DNA of 64,000 nt from Ceratothoa steindachneri. Lineage: Eukaryota > Arthropoda > Malacostraca > Isopoda > Cymothoidae. The notes below the pieces were generated by a model that was given only the letters and a program-made list of their open reading frames with translations, was not told the origin of the DNA and searched no databases. Below are positions 44,770 through 56,594 of this stretch, in pieces (positions within the stretch are counted from its first letter, which is position 1; every line of letters begins with the position of its first letter). The stretch lies in assembly GCA_963969495.1 (NCBI GenBank), contig OZ018323.1, positions 76,658,583-76,722,582 of the forward strand. The letters run 5' to 3'. The position numbers and the translations under genes were made by a program.

Positions 44770-45452
44770 CAGAGCCGGGTTAAGATTTTGTACGTCATTT
44801 GGCTACAGAGGCCCCTAAGTAATATCTTCCAAATTAAAATTTAAAAATCGCTGGGTCGTCAGTTCGAATCTCCGTTCGGATTCCTTTTAAGCTGACACTA
44901 TTTACTAGGGTGGTTACCACCGTGACTGGGCAATCACGGTGGGGAGTTGGGGCTTGCCCTGACTGACGTCCGCCTGAGAAGCAACATAGCTTGATAGGAG
45001 GACTAAAGCCAAGCAAAACTTTAAATTTTTTTATACAAAGTTATTAAATTTCGAACATTTATTTTATATCATTTCTCGCAAACACCAGTGAATTGTAACT
45101 TCTGGTGGCATTATCGATCGGGGACCATTCTTTAAATCTTGGTCTGTGAACACGGGTATCTAATCTAAAAAAACAAAACAAAAAAAATCCTTACATAAAG
45201 AACGCTTTCCAAGAAACGATTGAAGCAGTTTTTTTATATTATTTTATATTCTATGGCGTCGAAAACCGCCATACGATATGTAGGTTAAACAGCGTTTATT
45301 TCTGCCTTATGATCACTAAAAGTTATAAATATACTAATTTAGTCGCTTTTTAATCAAATAATTTAGGAAATATGATACTGCATTCGGAAATAAAATAACT
45401 TTCCACTTAATGTCTGGAAGCCCCTTGGCTCTAGCCTCTATAGCCGGCCCTG
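44770..45452. mobile_element. MITE-like element with CAGRGCCGG ends
   Basis: The left end is CAGAGCCGGGTTAAG; the right end on the minus strand is CAGGGCCGGCTATAGAGGC. GGCTACAGAGGCCCC (44802) and its counterpart AGCCCCTTGGCTC (45418) are subterminal. The flanking octamers CTTGTTAT and CTTGCTCT agree at six of eight positions, suggesting an eroded hAT-type duplication. Inside, GTTCGAATCTCC (44862) resembles box B, and ACCACCGTGACTGGGCAATC (44916) starts a hairpin with CACGGTGGGG. Confidence 0.5.
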
Positions 45453-45589
45453 CTTGCTCTTGCTTCTCGGCTAGACGTATTAATACTCGTAATTCCCAGA
45501 AATATTTTAGAGCGAATTTATCAATATAACGAACGGGGAACATCTAAATAAAAAGCAATAGCAGTAAAGAATTTATGGCTCTAATAAAA

Positions 45590-45880
45590 AAAAATCCATT
45601 ATATACAATGTTGCTCATCTTTCGGCCAATTTCTCACGCATTTTCAACACCTTCCCTTTTTCTAACTAAATTCAACAGCGGGAAAAAAGACTACAATTTT
45701 CTTCTCAGCGAAAGAAATCCTTAAATGTCTGCTGGAAAGACGAAAATGAAATATAGCCGCGCCTACCTAAACATCAAAGATGGCGGAGTCAGTTAAAGAA
45801 AACGCGGGGTTTCTCTCCCCCGCCATTTGTAAGGGGGAATCATGTGTGACGCCAGGGGCCTTTCCCATTATCCGGCCTGT
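45590..45880 (+). promoter_or_regulatory. putative housekeeping-type promoter
   Basis: Contains CGGCCAATTT (CCAAT box, about 45615), AAAGATGGCGGAGTC (45777-45791, YY1 core), its inverse CCGCCATTTG (45820-45829, second YY1-type site) and pyrimidine tracts CCTTTCCC (45859) and GTGTCTCTTCAGTC (45883-45896), which resemble 5'TOP/initiator starts. No TATA box. GC content rises sharply against the AT-rich surroundings. The segment leads directly into an ATG plus splice donor. Confidence 0.45.
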
Positions 45881-45883
45881 GGG

Positions 45884-45928
45884 TGTCTCTTCAGTCGCGG
45901 CTCTCGTAGCTATGAGCCACCGATCATG
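45884..45928 (+). other. putative first exon ending in ATG at a splice donor
   Basis: The second ATG (45926-45928) has A at -3 and is followed immediately by GTGAGTTT, a near-perfect splice donor (ATG|GTGAGT). Many translation-related genes end exon 1 at or near the start codon. An earlier ATG (45912) is open to the junction in another phase. Joining 45928 to 56595 in phase 0 keeps a frame open; see the exon there. Transcription start is a guess. Confidence 0.45.
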
Positions 45929-45959
45929 GTGAGTTTCTTCATTCATAATACTTCTCGTT

Positions 45960-46417
45960 TCCAGAGTAGGTGGTGTTTCGGCTGTAGTTCTTAGGGTGTT
46001 GTGTTGACTATACGTTTTAGTTCGAAATTAAGTGATTGGGCTCGGTAAATAAGGGATTAGTCATTGATAGACTTGTTTGCAGCTAAATAAATGGCTGCTT
46101 CCGCAGTGAAAAAGTGGTTCACACTTATTTCTTATTGGCTGTTTTTTTTTACAGGAAAATATTGTAATGGTGTGAAATAAGATTAATCTTCTTTGTTTTC
46201 AATGTTCCAAATTGATTACCCAGTGCATAGGAGATATCGGCCCTTTCGTTGGGGATACTTGATTGTCACTTAGACTATGGCGTTTGTAGCCCGCTTGGTG
46301 ATTCAAATTAGTAATGTTAGGACATTTTAATACGTCTTTTGGCTAAATTTGTTCATGTATCCTCCTTCATAAGCATCCTTCCACCCCTGACAGTTTGGGT
46401 TGATAGGTTTTGCTATA
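45960..46417. other. intergenic or intronic spacer
   Basis: No element or gene recognised. Would be the start of intron 1 if the first exon is real. Confidence 0.35.
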
Positions 46418-46897
46418 TCACTCCTTTCCATCCTTACTCTTTTTTTTCAATCCTACTATTTTATATTTTATTCAGTTCAACCTTTATTTTTTCGTCAGTT
46501 GACAATTTTCACCTAAAGTTGAACCAATTACAGTATAAAAGAGGGGTGTGGAACTCTTAAAAGCAACTAAGGAAATCACTCATACGAACTAAGTCATATG
46601 AGGATTAGAAAAAAAAGTGAATAACACACAAGTCCAAAATGAACTGAACTCGCGAAGTCACTCCTTTCCATCCTTACTCTTTTTTTTCAATCCTACTATT
46701 TTATATTTTATTTAGTTCAACCTTTATTTTTTCGTCAGTTGACAATTTTCACCTAAAGTTGAACCAATTACAGTATAAAAGAGGGGTGTGGAACTCTTAA
46801 AAGCAACTAAGGAAATCACTCATACGAACTAAGTCATATGAGGATTAGAAAAAAAAGTGAATAACGCACAAGTCCAAAATGAACTGAACTCACGAAG
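46418..46897 (+). repeat. exact-period 240-bp tandem duplication
   Basis: 46418-46657 and 46658-46897 differ at only three positions by eye (C/T in ATT[C/T]AGTTC, A/G in AAC[A/G]CACAAG, G/A in CTC[G/A]CGAAG), about 98.8 percent identity. Each copy contains GAACCAATTA then CAGTATAAAAGAGG (TATAAAA at 46534 and 46774). The high identity marks a recent event. Confidence 0.97.
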
Positions 46898-47472
46898 TTT
46901 CGATTGTAGGGAGTCGAACTAATTTATCTAAGTGTGCCAAAGAGAGAGGAGAGCGGTCACCTGAAGGGGAGTTTCTACTGCAATCCCTCGCTCCAACTAC
47001 TTTCATCTCGACTTCTGAATCCTTCTGCCCATTGAGCCTCCCACACATAATTACGAGACCTTTTTTCCCTATGGGTTGAAGTCACGTGTTTGCTGTTAAA
47101 TGACACATACCAACACGCCCCAACTACCTCTATACCTAAGCTTTTTATTAAGATCAAACAATGGTAGAGAAAAATGAGAAGCGGAAATTATAAGATCACA
47201 GAGGAAATATCTAGAAGAATTTTATCAGCAAATCTACGATTATTATGTAACTCAAACGACACCTGATATCCACCTCTCGATAGACGAGGAAGACCCAAAA
47301 TGAAATAGATGAAATTTTACACGTACTTGAAAGCATCTAGAAAAAAAAAGCATGAAAAACGTAAAGCAGTTGCGGAAGATGATGTAACAGTCTACCTTAT
47401 AAATGCTTGGGGAGAGGTGGCGCTTGTTAACCTATTTACTAATATTTAAGGAAAGGGGTGAATCTAATGGCT
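46898..47472. other. spacer, no gene seen
   Basis: No recognisable feature; short frames only. Confidence 0.4.
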
Positions 47473-47473
47473 T

Positions 47474-47630
47474 GGCGGAAGTCGGCTTCAAGTCATAATA
47501 AACAAACTGACACAAACGCTTCACAGCAGTCAGCCTCAAATTAATAAACAAGCCGAGACAAACGCTTGACGGCAGTCACCTTCAAGTCAATCAACAAGTT
47601 GACGCAAACGCTTGACGGGAGTCAGCCTCT
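47474..47630 (+). repeat. 46-bp minisatellite, about 3.5 units
   Basis: The landmark CAAACGCTT starts at intervals of 46 bp (ACAAACGCT at 47512 and 47558, GCAAACGCT at 47604). Units share GACGGCAGTCA-type and CTTCAAGTCAAT-type blocks. Confidence 0.85.
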
Positions 47631-48129
47631 AGAAAAGACCGGTTTTCAAACTAATTATTACCAACCAGCAAAGAACCTATCTACTTGATGCTAATTCATA
47701 AAAAGAAGTGAAAGGGCGAAGGACAGATAAAAAGAAGAGAGATTATGAATACAGGATTAATTTCCCAACACTTACTTTTCTGTAAAGTCATATTTTAAAG
47801 TAATATCGATCCTTAAATATCTTTATTCTAGTGCTTTAAACGGCATTCCTAGGGAAGCTATTCCAACCTAGTGTTTTTTATATTGCGCTATCACAGTGTT
47901 AAATCTTTTGTTTGGTAGCTTAAAAACATTATTTCTAGTGGTTACTCGGTAATCTAGCTCAAATCTTGAGTCAATTTATATTAGTAACCCGGTTTAGTAT
48001 TTAAAAAACTACAATATGTTGGCCGCCAAGATGTCTATCTTCTTGGAAAAGTAAATTGAGGTGCATTCGATATTTTCGTACGATCTTTTTCTAAGTTTAG
48101 GAATTAATTTTGACGCTGGCCGCGTTCGA

Positions 48130-48800
48130 ATATTATAATGTTCTTTCACATAATATATAGAGACCAGAATTGCACCTCATACTCAAAATGAACTCTTACA
48201 AGCGCTCTCTCTATAAGGGAAGAATAATATATTTTGATTTAAAGAAAAATGTCTAGCGAGGTATGCTAAAACTCTATTCACCCTTTGGGACTTCACAGTG
48301 CCATTGTTTCCAAAATTTTAGATCACACGAGATTAAGACCCTTAAATTCTTTTCCATGTTGCCTGTTTAAAATTTTACACCCATGTTGTAAGCTATTCGT
48401 AGATCATCATGACTTATGTGTTTTATTTCACCCTTGTCCACGTTGAATTTTATTGGCAATCTTTCCAACCACTTCACTACACTATCCAAGTATTTTTTAT
48501 AGTCACTATGATATTATGCCCTAGTACCCACGGAGAGCTTACAATATGGGTTGTAAAATTTTTAACAGACAATATGAGAAAGAATTGAAGGGTCTTAATC
48601 TCGCGTGATCTAAAATTATCGAAACAATGCACTGTGGCGTTACAAAAGGTGAATTAGTTCTAGGATACATAGACATTTTGCGTTTAAATAAAGAAAATAT
48701 ATACACGCTTGTAAGACTTCATTTTGGAGTATGTAGTGCAATTCTGGTATCCATACATGCAAAACGATACTATAGTATTGGAACGCGTCCAACGTCGTAA
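48130..48800. pseudogene. two head-to-head CR1/L2-like LINE fragments (inverted repeat)
   Basis: On the minus strand 48540-48150 reads NFNVDKGEIKHISHDDLR, AYNMG...KNLRVLIS, and further CNSGLYI. On the plus strand 48537-48800 repeats the same region: YNMG, EKELKGLNL, then TLVRLHFGVCSAILVS, which is the VRPHLEY...FWSP block. 48150-48400 and 48537-48790 are therefore inverted copies (about 80 percent by eye) of the C-terminal RT region with a ~140-bp centre. Confidence 0.7.
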
Positions 48801-51125
48801 TTAATAGTGTCAGTAAATTTTTAAAAATTTCATCCTAGATTCGTTACAAGATCTAAGAGGAATGCCGCTAGTGACTGATGCCCATAATGAACTATTTTTA
48901 TTGATAATTCAGCCTAAGGTTTTCCAGGGGGTCTTCAATCCATTTTAGTACGTTGACTCCTATCCCGTGCGCTTTTAGCTTTATTAATAATTTTATGTGG
49001 AACGATGCTAGAAGCAATTTGAAATTGAAATAAACTACATTTACAATTTTGGGGGACAAACATTGTGATCATTTCTAGGGTGGGGGGAAGTAAACCAAGA
49101 GCAAATGAGTTATGAATGAGCGTTCTCGTGAAAGCTGTGCTCACTCTCATTAGGTTATCCTATCTCTAACAATGAACACTAGAGTTTACCAATGACTGAA
49201 GTAAGGAAGCTGGGACCGAAAAATTCCAGAATCATTCTTTGTCCTTTTTGAAAATTGGTGTTACAATTGCCTTTATGAACTCCTTTCGCTAGGAGTTCAT
49301 AATAGTTTGATTCTACTTTTTTTTAGGATGGATAAGATAGACTCGGAAAAATTTCATCTCAATATAAAAACTAATTTTATTTTCGCTTGCTTATGTCAAT
49401 ATTTGAAAGAGTAGTGTTTTCGTCCAAATTTATTGTGTATTGTATTGTAGTTAAGTTATTTGTATTTTCATCAGTTAAAACATTCACAATGTTTATTTAA
49501 TGTCCACCACGTGCACAGGATCGGCTCTAAAAACACCATTGGCATAGTGAAGGGAGTCAGATGAACGCACTATCGCTTTAAGATTATTTTAATATCTATA
49601 AAATCGCTTTGGTTTGTTTTGACGACGCTAATTCGTTCGTAGCTCCTGATTTCTGATCTTATTTTGCGTTTAACGTTAATAAAGGTATCGGTGTAGATTC
49701 TCTTCACTATTGCCTGTTTTCGTAATTTTATCCAATTGGTTACGTTCCCTTTAAGTTTTAAGTCCATAGGATCATCATTTTATTCGGAAAATAATTTCGA
49801 CACATTTTGGCTCTCGACTTCGGTTTGAATAAAAATATTCAAATATAGGGCGGCGTTCAAACCAACGTCGCTCTACTCGACATTGCCTGAAAAATCTTAT
49901 CACATTCTGACTTCAGTTATTGCAGTAAACGCCAAATGAGCCTAAAGGGCGAAAAAGTCTATAAATCCTTAAAAAAAATAAATATTGCAGTAAACTAATG
50001 AATAAAAAGTATGTCTATGTGGTGGTATACTAAGAAAAAGCCTTTGATTCCCTCAACATTGGTTCAGTACTAAGAGCGTTACATAAACAAAGGTAAACCC
50101 TACTTTGACATAGTTTCGTACATAAACGAAAGGGGCATCGTCACTTGGGTTAAACTAGATGGGGCGGAGGGTGGTTTAGTCGTCTGATAGTCTCAATTAG
50201 GACCGATTTCATGGTTGCTACCATAAGCTGTCACGACTCCGTAGCTCGGATCCCACGTTAATCAGTAGTTGTAGTGGTTCGCCAACCACTACTACGCTAA
50301 TCAGTAGGTTCCCACTGAGAAATAAAAAGCCTCAAAACGAGTGCAGGTTAGTGGTAAAAAAACAAAACTACCACCTCTTTGTCATCTGCTCGCTCTCGAT
50401 CAGTATAAGAAAAAAATAGGGCGACACGAGGAGACTCCATCTCCTTCAACAGTGCTTGAAGAAATGTTGAGGACTGGTCGGAACCAAAAGGGAATCGGTT
50501 TTATTGGAAGATATTTAAGTCATCTTCGCTATGCTTACGACAAACTATCCCTTCCTCTGAATCCGGAACAATTACACTGAATATAACATAATTATCACAA
50601 GCCAAGTCTGCTGTTGTGCTGAAAAGGAACTTTTGGTGGCCAAAAAGAAATATCGTTTTGCAGAAGTTAGAAAGAGCAATTAGAATTAACGAGCAAATTT
50701 TAAAGCAAGTGCAATAATACAATTTGAGGCTGTAGTTTAAATAAACATATCTAGTTTGATTCTAAATTATATACTTGATTAATATTTGAATAATTTTGGT
50801 GATAAGCAAAGGTTACATTCCCATTCATTCCAAGGAAAATACAAAACTCGAAGCTAAAATGTTCCGAACTCCGAAATTATTTATTTCAACATCATTACAA
50901 TGTTGAATACAGAACGAATGCTTACATGCACATAAGGAAATACTAATTAATACTTTGTTGCATGACTATTGTTAGTAGTTAGAGCTGTCGAATGTTTGTC
51001 ATAGTTTAATAGTAACTTGCAGCAGTTTACACCATAAATTTTGCTTCATTCTTTTCAATACAAAAACAACTCGGCCCTCATTCGTTGTTTCTTTAAGTGG
51101 AGGCGCCTTTCAATTTCATCAACTC
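48801..51125. other. spacer with only minor features
   Basis: A minus frame at 49767-49570 (KLRKQAIVKRIYTDTFINVK) faintly recalls the EN-RT linker of LINEs. A hairpin with ~12-bp arms lies at 50264-50298 (TAGTTGTAGTGGTT...AACCACTACTA). The 79-codon frame at 50341-50580 shows no motif. Nothing else supported. Confidence 0.35.
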
Positions 51126-51129
51126 CTTT

Positions 51130-51870
51130 TCTATTAGGTTAAAGAAAGAAAAGATTTAGGGGCGTGGGTTTCAAAGGATCTTAAGTTTAACAAAGAGTGT
51201 GACGAAGCGTGTAAGAAGGCGAACCGAATGCTTGGATTTATTGCAAGAAGTTATCTCTACAAACATACCTCTATATAAAAGTTTAGTAAGGCCACGCCTA
51301 GAATACGCGATGCAATTGTGGTCACCTTCTACACATGGAAACATCACTAAAATGGAAAGAATTCAACGACGGGCAACTAAACTAATTCCCTCGATTAGAA
51401 ATAAGTCGTATATCGACGGATTAAATATACTAAAACTACCGATTCTCGAAACTAGGCGATTGCGAGGTGAGCTTATTGAAGTATTCAAAATTTTAAATAA
51501 ACTTGAAAACGTAAATTATGGAGAAAAAAAATTAAGTACACCCTGGTATCACACGTAATAACGGTTTTAAACTGAAAGGACGGAGGAGGTTTCAAACGAA
51601 TAGAGCTAAAAAAAAATTCACCTTTAAAATCATCGATAGAAGAAACGCACTTCCCGCGGAGGTAGTAAATGCTTGTAGTGGGAATAGTTTTAAAAACAAA
51701 ATTGAATGTGATTTTACGAATAATGATATTGTTTAAATACGGAGCCCTGTTGTGGATTGAATGGCGCGTGAGTGAGCATCGGGGCGACAATGGCCAAAGG
51801 AGGACTACTACCATATTGGTGTAGACTGGTCTTTGAGTGGACGAAGTAGTCCTTGCTGGCTCCGTGTAAC
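51130..51870 (+). pseudogene. CR1/L2-like LINE, 3' part
   Basis: KEKDLGAWVSKDLKFNKECD (51145-51205), LVRPRLEYAMQLWSPST (51283-51333) and MERIQRRATKLIPSI (51352-51396), with LRGELIEVFKILN, form the C-terminal RT domain. RRNALPAEVVNACSGNSFKN (about 51640-51705) is the ORF2 end. A 3' UTR with TGTAACTATGTAACTA (about 51866-51881) may be its tail. It is a different lineage from 41-44 kb by sequence. Confidence 0.8.
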
Positions 51871-51899
51871 TATGTAACTAAGCCTTGTGGTGACGATTT

Positions 51900-52660
51900 C
51901 AAAACATTAATCTTGATCTTCAAACCATTTCTTGACTACCGAGGCTGTATGTTTAAGTCGTCATGTTGAAAGTAAAATGGCGTAAGATTGCATACCTAAC
52001 TTCACTTTTCTTATCGATAGTAGGTTTTCTTTCAAAAGTGCCGAATAATCTTTTTTCCCCAATTTTTCCATCGATTTTAACAAGTGTTCCTGCCTCATTA
52101 GAAGCCGAGCAACTAAATAACATTTTGCTTCCTTCACCGCGATTTACGGTTTGCATAGTCTTTTGAGAAAGAATTTCTTTTCTAGCTCTCCGTCAAACTT
52201 ATATTCTGCAACCTTGACCAAATGGTACTATTTTCGTTTTCTAAAATGTGTTATCGAGGTAAAACGTCCTCCTTTGCAAATGTAATCCTTGAGGAAACGT
52301 GAATTTTACGAAGATATGGATTCTTTGGGGCACGTAGACGTGGAAGTCATTTTGGTGTAGGAATCTCTTCATTCTCGTCTCTGAAACATTGACTCTGTCT
52401 GCAACAATACCTTGAAATATTTTCTTCTTAGTAGTGTCACCTAGTGCGAGGGCAACTTGAACCATCCTTACAATGTTACAAATATTAGTTGGTAATAATT
52501 TGGCTTTCCTTCCACCTTTTGACAGCGTTTTGCACTCTTTCACTATCCCTATACTTAATTACGTGCGATTGACTGAACGGATGTATGTGGAATCTTGATG
52601 GGTTATAGCATCTCCAAATTCAATAACACGTTTTCTTAAGCCTTCAGTATGCTCATTCGT
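51900..52660 (-). pseudogene. Tc1-like transposase remnant
   Basis: Minus reading from 52660: TEGLRKRVIEFGDA (first helix), KGGRKAKLLPTNICNIVRMV, VNVSETRMKRFLHQNDFHVY (second helix-turn-helix, 52400-52330) and NTMQTVNRGEGSKMLFSCSA then SNEAGTLVKIDGKIGEKRLF (52160-52040), matching T.PTVKHGGGSIM.WGCF..SG...L..I.G. The DDE blocks after this are missing and the plus-strand LINE follows, so the copy is truncated. Confidence 0.75.
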
Positions 52661-53140
52661 TTTCGCATTCTGAAATATGGCAAAATGTGGGCTAGCAATC
52701 GTATGAGGGAAAATTTATCCTCAAATTCTATTTCGTAGTTTATTCTAGAAAATTTTAGAAAATCAAAAGGTCTGCTAAAAGTTCTTGAAACGATTTATTG
52801 TAGAATTGCAGAAAGTTGCTCGTTCACAATCGATTTTCTCCACTACAAATTCCCCAAATTACTTTTGACTAATGAATAAATCAGTAGGTGTGGTATAGCA
52901 ATTTGGATTCTAATTTTACCCATTCAATGAAATGTGAGAGAGACTATGTTAACGTTTCTTTTCTTATATTTTTGGTGCCTCGAAAACGAATATTAAAAGA
53001 ATTGGGGAGTTGTTTTTGAGGGGGGATAGTTACTTCTCTCTAAAATTACCAAAACGTTTTGCATAAAATGCAACTGTCGGAAATATATTCGCTTAATATG
53101 GAATACACACTCACATTGTCAATTGGAATCGTATCATTGT

Positions 53141-53309
53141 AATATGAATCCAGCAAACCGCAAAAAAACAGAAAAACAGGATAATTTTACTTCGGAAATG
53201 TTATTTCTTAATTCAAAAAAATTCCGTACAGGGGTGAGATTCGAACCGTGCACACTGAAGCAGCGAGCAATTAAACCGTCACTTAGACCACTCGGTTAGG
53301 CGGAAGACC
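53141..53309 (-). mobile_element. foldback element copy 2: one arm plus tRNA-like core
   Basis: On the minus strand: CCTAACCGAGTGGTCTAAG (box A region, 53300-53280), GGTTCGAATCTCACC (box B, 53248-53234), then GTACGGAATTTTTTTGAATT ... ATCCTGTTTTTCTG ... GCGGTTTGCTGGATTCAT. This is collinear with the core and right arm of the copy at 15046-15350. The other arm is missing beyond 53310. Confidence 0.75.
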
Positions 53310-53437
53310 AAAATACTGCGAATAAACAAGCTTTTAAAGTACAGTTCGCAAGGTCGATCGGGACTATTAAAGAGAGGGAAATTAATAGGGAATTCAAAGG
53401 ATAGTTGAGGTAAACACGCGGTGAATATGCAATGTAT

Positions 53438-53622
53438 AAATCTTTCATTTACGCGAAAAAATGATGAAATGAATCCAGCGAACCGCAAGAAACAGAAAAA
53501 CAAGATAATATTTCTTCGGAAATGTTATTCCAACATTTCCGAAGAAATTTTATCCTGTTTTTCTGTTTCTTGCGGTTTGCTGGATTCATTTCATCATTCG
53601 TTCTCGTTCATGAAAGATTTGT
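53438..53622. mobile_element. foldback element copy 3: near-perfect palindrome without the tRNA core
   Basis: The left arm 53438-53526 (AAATCTTTCATTTACGCG ... GAATCCAGCGAACCGCAAGA ... TTCTTCGGAAATGTT) and right arm 53532-53622 (AACATTTCCGAAGAAATTTT ... TTGCGGTTTGCTGGATTCAT ... CATGAAAGATTT) pair over ~88 bp with few mismatches and a ~5-base centre. The arms match those of the other two copies, so the core has been lost. Confidence 0.85.
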
Positions 53623-56100
53623 ACATATTGTATATAATATATAATTTTGAAGAATCTTTTTTTCAGAATTAAAATATGATATGGCCATTTTATATTCCTC
53701 AATATTAAAGAAGATATGATTTAATTAATTAGCATTCGAGGACGGAGTTTATATGTCGGAAGTAAAGAAGCACGACACTGAACATTAGAGGGCCTAACGA
53801 CGTCTGGCAATCACCTTTGAATTTGAACCTAATACTAAGATTTCGAATTTTGTATACTACTAGCCGAATACAAATAGCTGAGGAATGGGTTTCAACCCCC
53901 CACTATTAAAGGGAGTATGGGGGCAAAGTCCCCCATTTCGAAATAATCAACTTAGGGTTCGAATTCCAATACGGTTGCCAGATGTTTTTAGGCATTCGAA
54001 TGTTGATTGTTTTGATGCAGTGCTCCGTCCCTTCGGGGAGGAGCTAGAAATGGAGTCATTAAATTTCCATATTTACCATCTATTCAACTATGTATTGAAA
54101 CCCAAATAGGCCAATATACTACTAGTTTATAATGAAATCGGATGATGTCCAAAATAGCGAGCCCCTCACCCTTAGGTTGGTTACGATTAAGAATTGAGTA
54201 ATTTAGGGCTCGCTATTCTTGATATGGTAAAATTGGGTGACAACACGTTCCAAACTCTCGTTCTTCATCTGTTTGTGTAGGATACACTCTCAGATGGATT
54301 TGCTTAAAAAAAAAGAAGCAAAAATTGCGAACGCTTTAAGAACATAACCTACATAAGAACTTGTTTCTTCTTTTCTTTTTATTTTTGCAAAATTATGACT
54401 TGATTTAAGGCATTGGCATGGACGCAATGAGGCGGGAAAATGTTTAGCAGGAATGACATGTATGGGAGGTGCTTTCACTATGGGGGAAATCTTAGGAGAA
54501 TCCCCTCCTCTTTTGGTATCTTTTGCTGCAAATAGTCTCTTATGGCTCCTGAGCCAATCTATTCACTCCATACACAGAAACGATAGAGAAGAAAATTGGA
54601 AGGTGGAGGAAAAGTGGGAGCTTTAGTTAAGCCAAGAGTCTGAGAGAAATATACTTGCGGTGTGTGATGGAAGGGAAACTAAGATAACAAGAGTATAATG
54701 AGGGAATTTCATTATCTGTGTGTGATAGAAGTGATTGTATGGTTGGTTGCGAAAAACCAGCGCATGTATGAGGAAGATGGTGGAGTAAAAAACAACAATT
54801 GTTAATGGGTCAATAAAGTTGCATTTAATGGAATGGTGAGTTGGTGTAAAAATATGGACAGATAGATGATAGTTCTCGTGAAAAAAATTGCACTCGGTTG
54901 AAGTGGAGCAAATGTGAAGATGAATGAATCAATTCACCACAGAAAGTAATGGTTCTGAAAGCTGTGATGATCTCCTGTTGATTGCTGGGGTGCACTTGAG
55001 TGGGATTCTATACGTACTCGTATTTCTTACATTACGCTTCCACTTCACGGAATGTATTTTTATTTACTCGATACCACTTTTTTTAATGATTTATAGGAAT
55101 ATAATCACTACCTCGCATAACATTCGCATTACCGTTTACACACGTAAACTTCTTCAAGAGGTGGAGTAGAGGTGAATACTGAAGCGATTCCCAGAATGAG
55201 GCCATGCAAGGAGGAATTAGTGAGGCGGCAAAATACAACGTTCTTGTTTCGAGAAAAATAATAGAGTGATCGCTTCGTCTCTGCGCAGTGAGACAATTCC
55301 CTCGTTGAAAAGTTAAATTAGTGTGGATATTGAAAGCGAATAAGTAAAATTAATGAATAATAGAAGTCTCTATAACGCTTTTGTCAATAATAAGGACGAG
55401 AACTTTGCGTTCGAGTACAAAATCCATCACATTTTCAAGCCTTACTCCACTAATTGTATTGGGGTTTTTATTTTACTGCAGAAACTCGCCCTTTATAAGG
55501 AATCCACCAGCGTTCATTATCAAGGGAAGTAACGAAGAGGTGTTCATATGTGTGACGCTAAGATGGTGCATATAATACCATTATCTGGTGGTAGTGTGTG
55601 TGGAGGGATCACTAAAGACAATCGAGTCCCTAATGATGCATTGTTCCCGCGATGCAACCCCCTTGAATTTTCCTAATTTGAGACTCCCTTTTTTAAAAAA
55701 AAATTAATTGCCAGTGTGGACCAATAAGTGCACGTACATACGTACAAGCCTATCACACGTTCATATACATCTGCGCACGCAAATTTCTGCTGTGTACCAC
55801 CACACTTCGGCCACTGCAGAGGAAACTTTCCAACTGAAGGGAAAACTATTTGTTCTGTGAGAATTGGTGGTAAAATTTGAAGTTTGCTACACACAAAGGA
55901 AGAAAAATCGAGTAACCCACTAACATGGGCACCAGCCCAATAGAACTCCATAAACAAGCGTGGGAACAAAAATGGTTTAAAATTCGTACTTTTGAATTCT
56001 AAGGGTTTTTTTTCCTGGTATAACTTACCCTACCAACCCCAACATTTATAAATGATGAAGAAACATTTTCATTCACTTGTGCTGTCTACTTCCTCACTCC
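53623..56100. other. spacer, possible SINE remnant only
   Basis: GGGTTCGAATTCC near 53957 resembles a box B, followed by GTCCCTTCGGGGAGGAGC (54029), a 3'-tail style seen in tRNA-derived SINEs; no box A is clear. ATAGCGAGCCC (54156) and GGGCTCGCTAT (54208) form an inverted pair. Frames at 54924-55969 have no family resemblance. Confidence 0.3.
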
Positions 56101-56369
56101 AGACATCAGTGCCCTGCCAGTCCCAGGCCTCGCAAGGGGTCTGCTATAATTAGAGACGTCTGGCAGAGGCTGGGGAGTGGCTTGGTTTGCCGGTCCCTAA
56201 GTAGTCTCCTCTTTTGGTCTTACAGGTTATAACCCTCCCGCCCATTTTCACGTGTCCTAACTTCACCGCTTTATTTACGAACCTCTCCCCTCACACTTTA
56301 TGACGATACCTTCGTTGGTTTGTGCATTTTAGGTTTAAGTAAATAACTAAAATAACATTTAATCACTAC

Positions 56370-56594
56370 CCCTACACCGGCCCCCCCCCCATCAATCACC
56401 TGCATTCCTCCTCCCCTCCCAGTACATTTCATCTCTCCGCAATCATCATCTTCCTTCCACCCTCTCTCCCAACCTTCCTCCCTACACTTCCTCCAATACA
56501 CCCACCTTCTCGCCTTTTCAGTCCTCGTACACGAATGCCCCTCTACCTGCTTCCCTTCCCCACCCATCACTAATCTGGCATTCCCTCGTTGCAG
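56370..56594 (+). promoter_or_regulatory. polypyrimidine tract and splice acceptor
   Basis: A C/T-rich stretch ends CCCATCACTAATCTGGCATT then CCCTCGTTGCAG. CTAAT fits the yUnAy branch-point pattern about 25 bases before the AG at 56593-56594. Confidence 0.5.
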
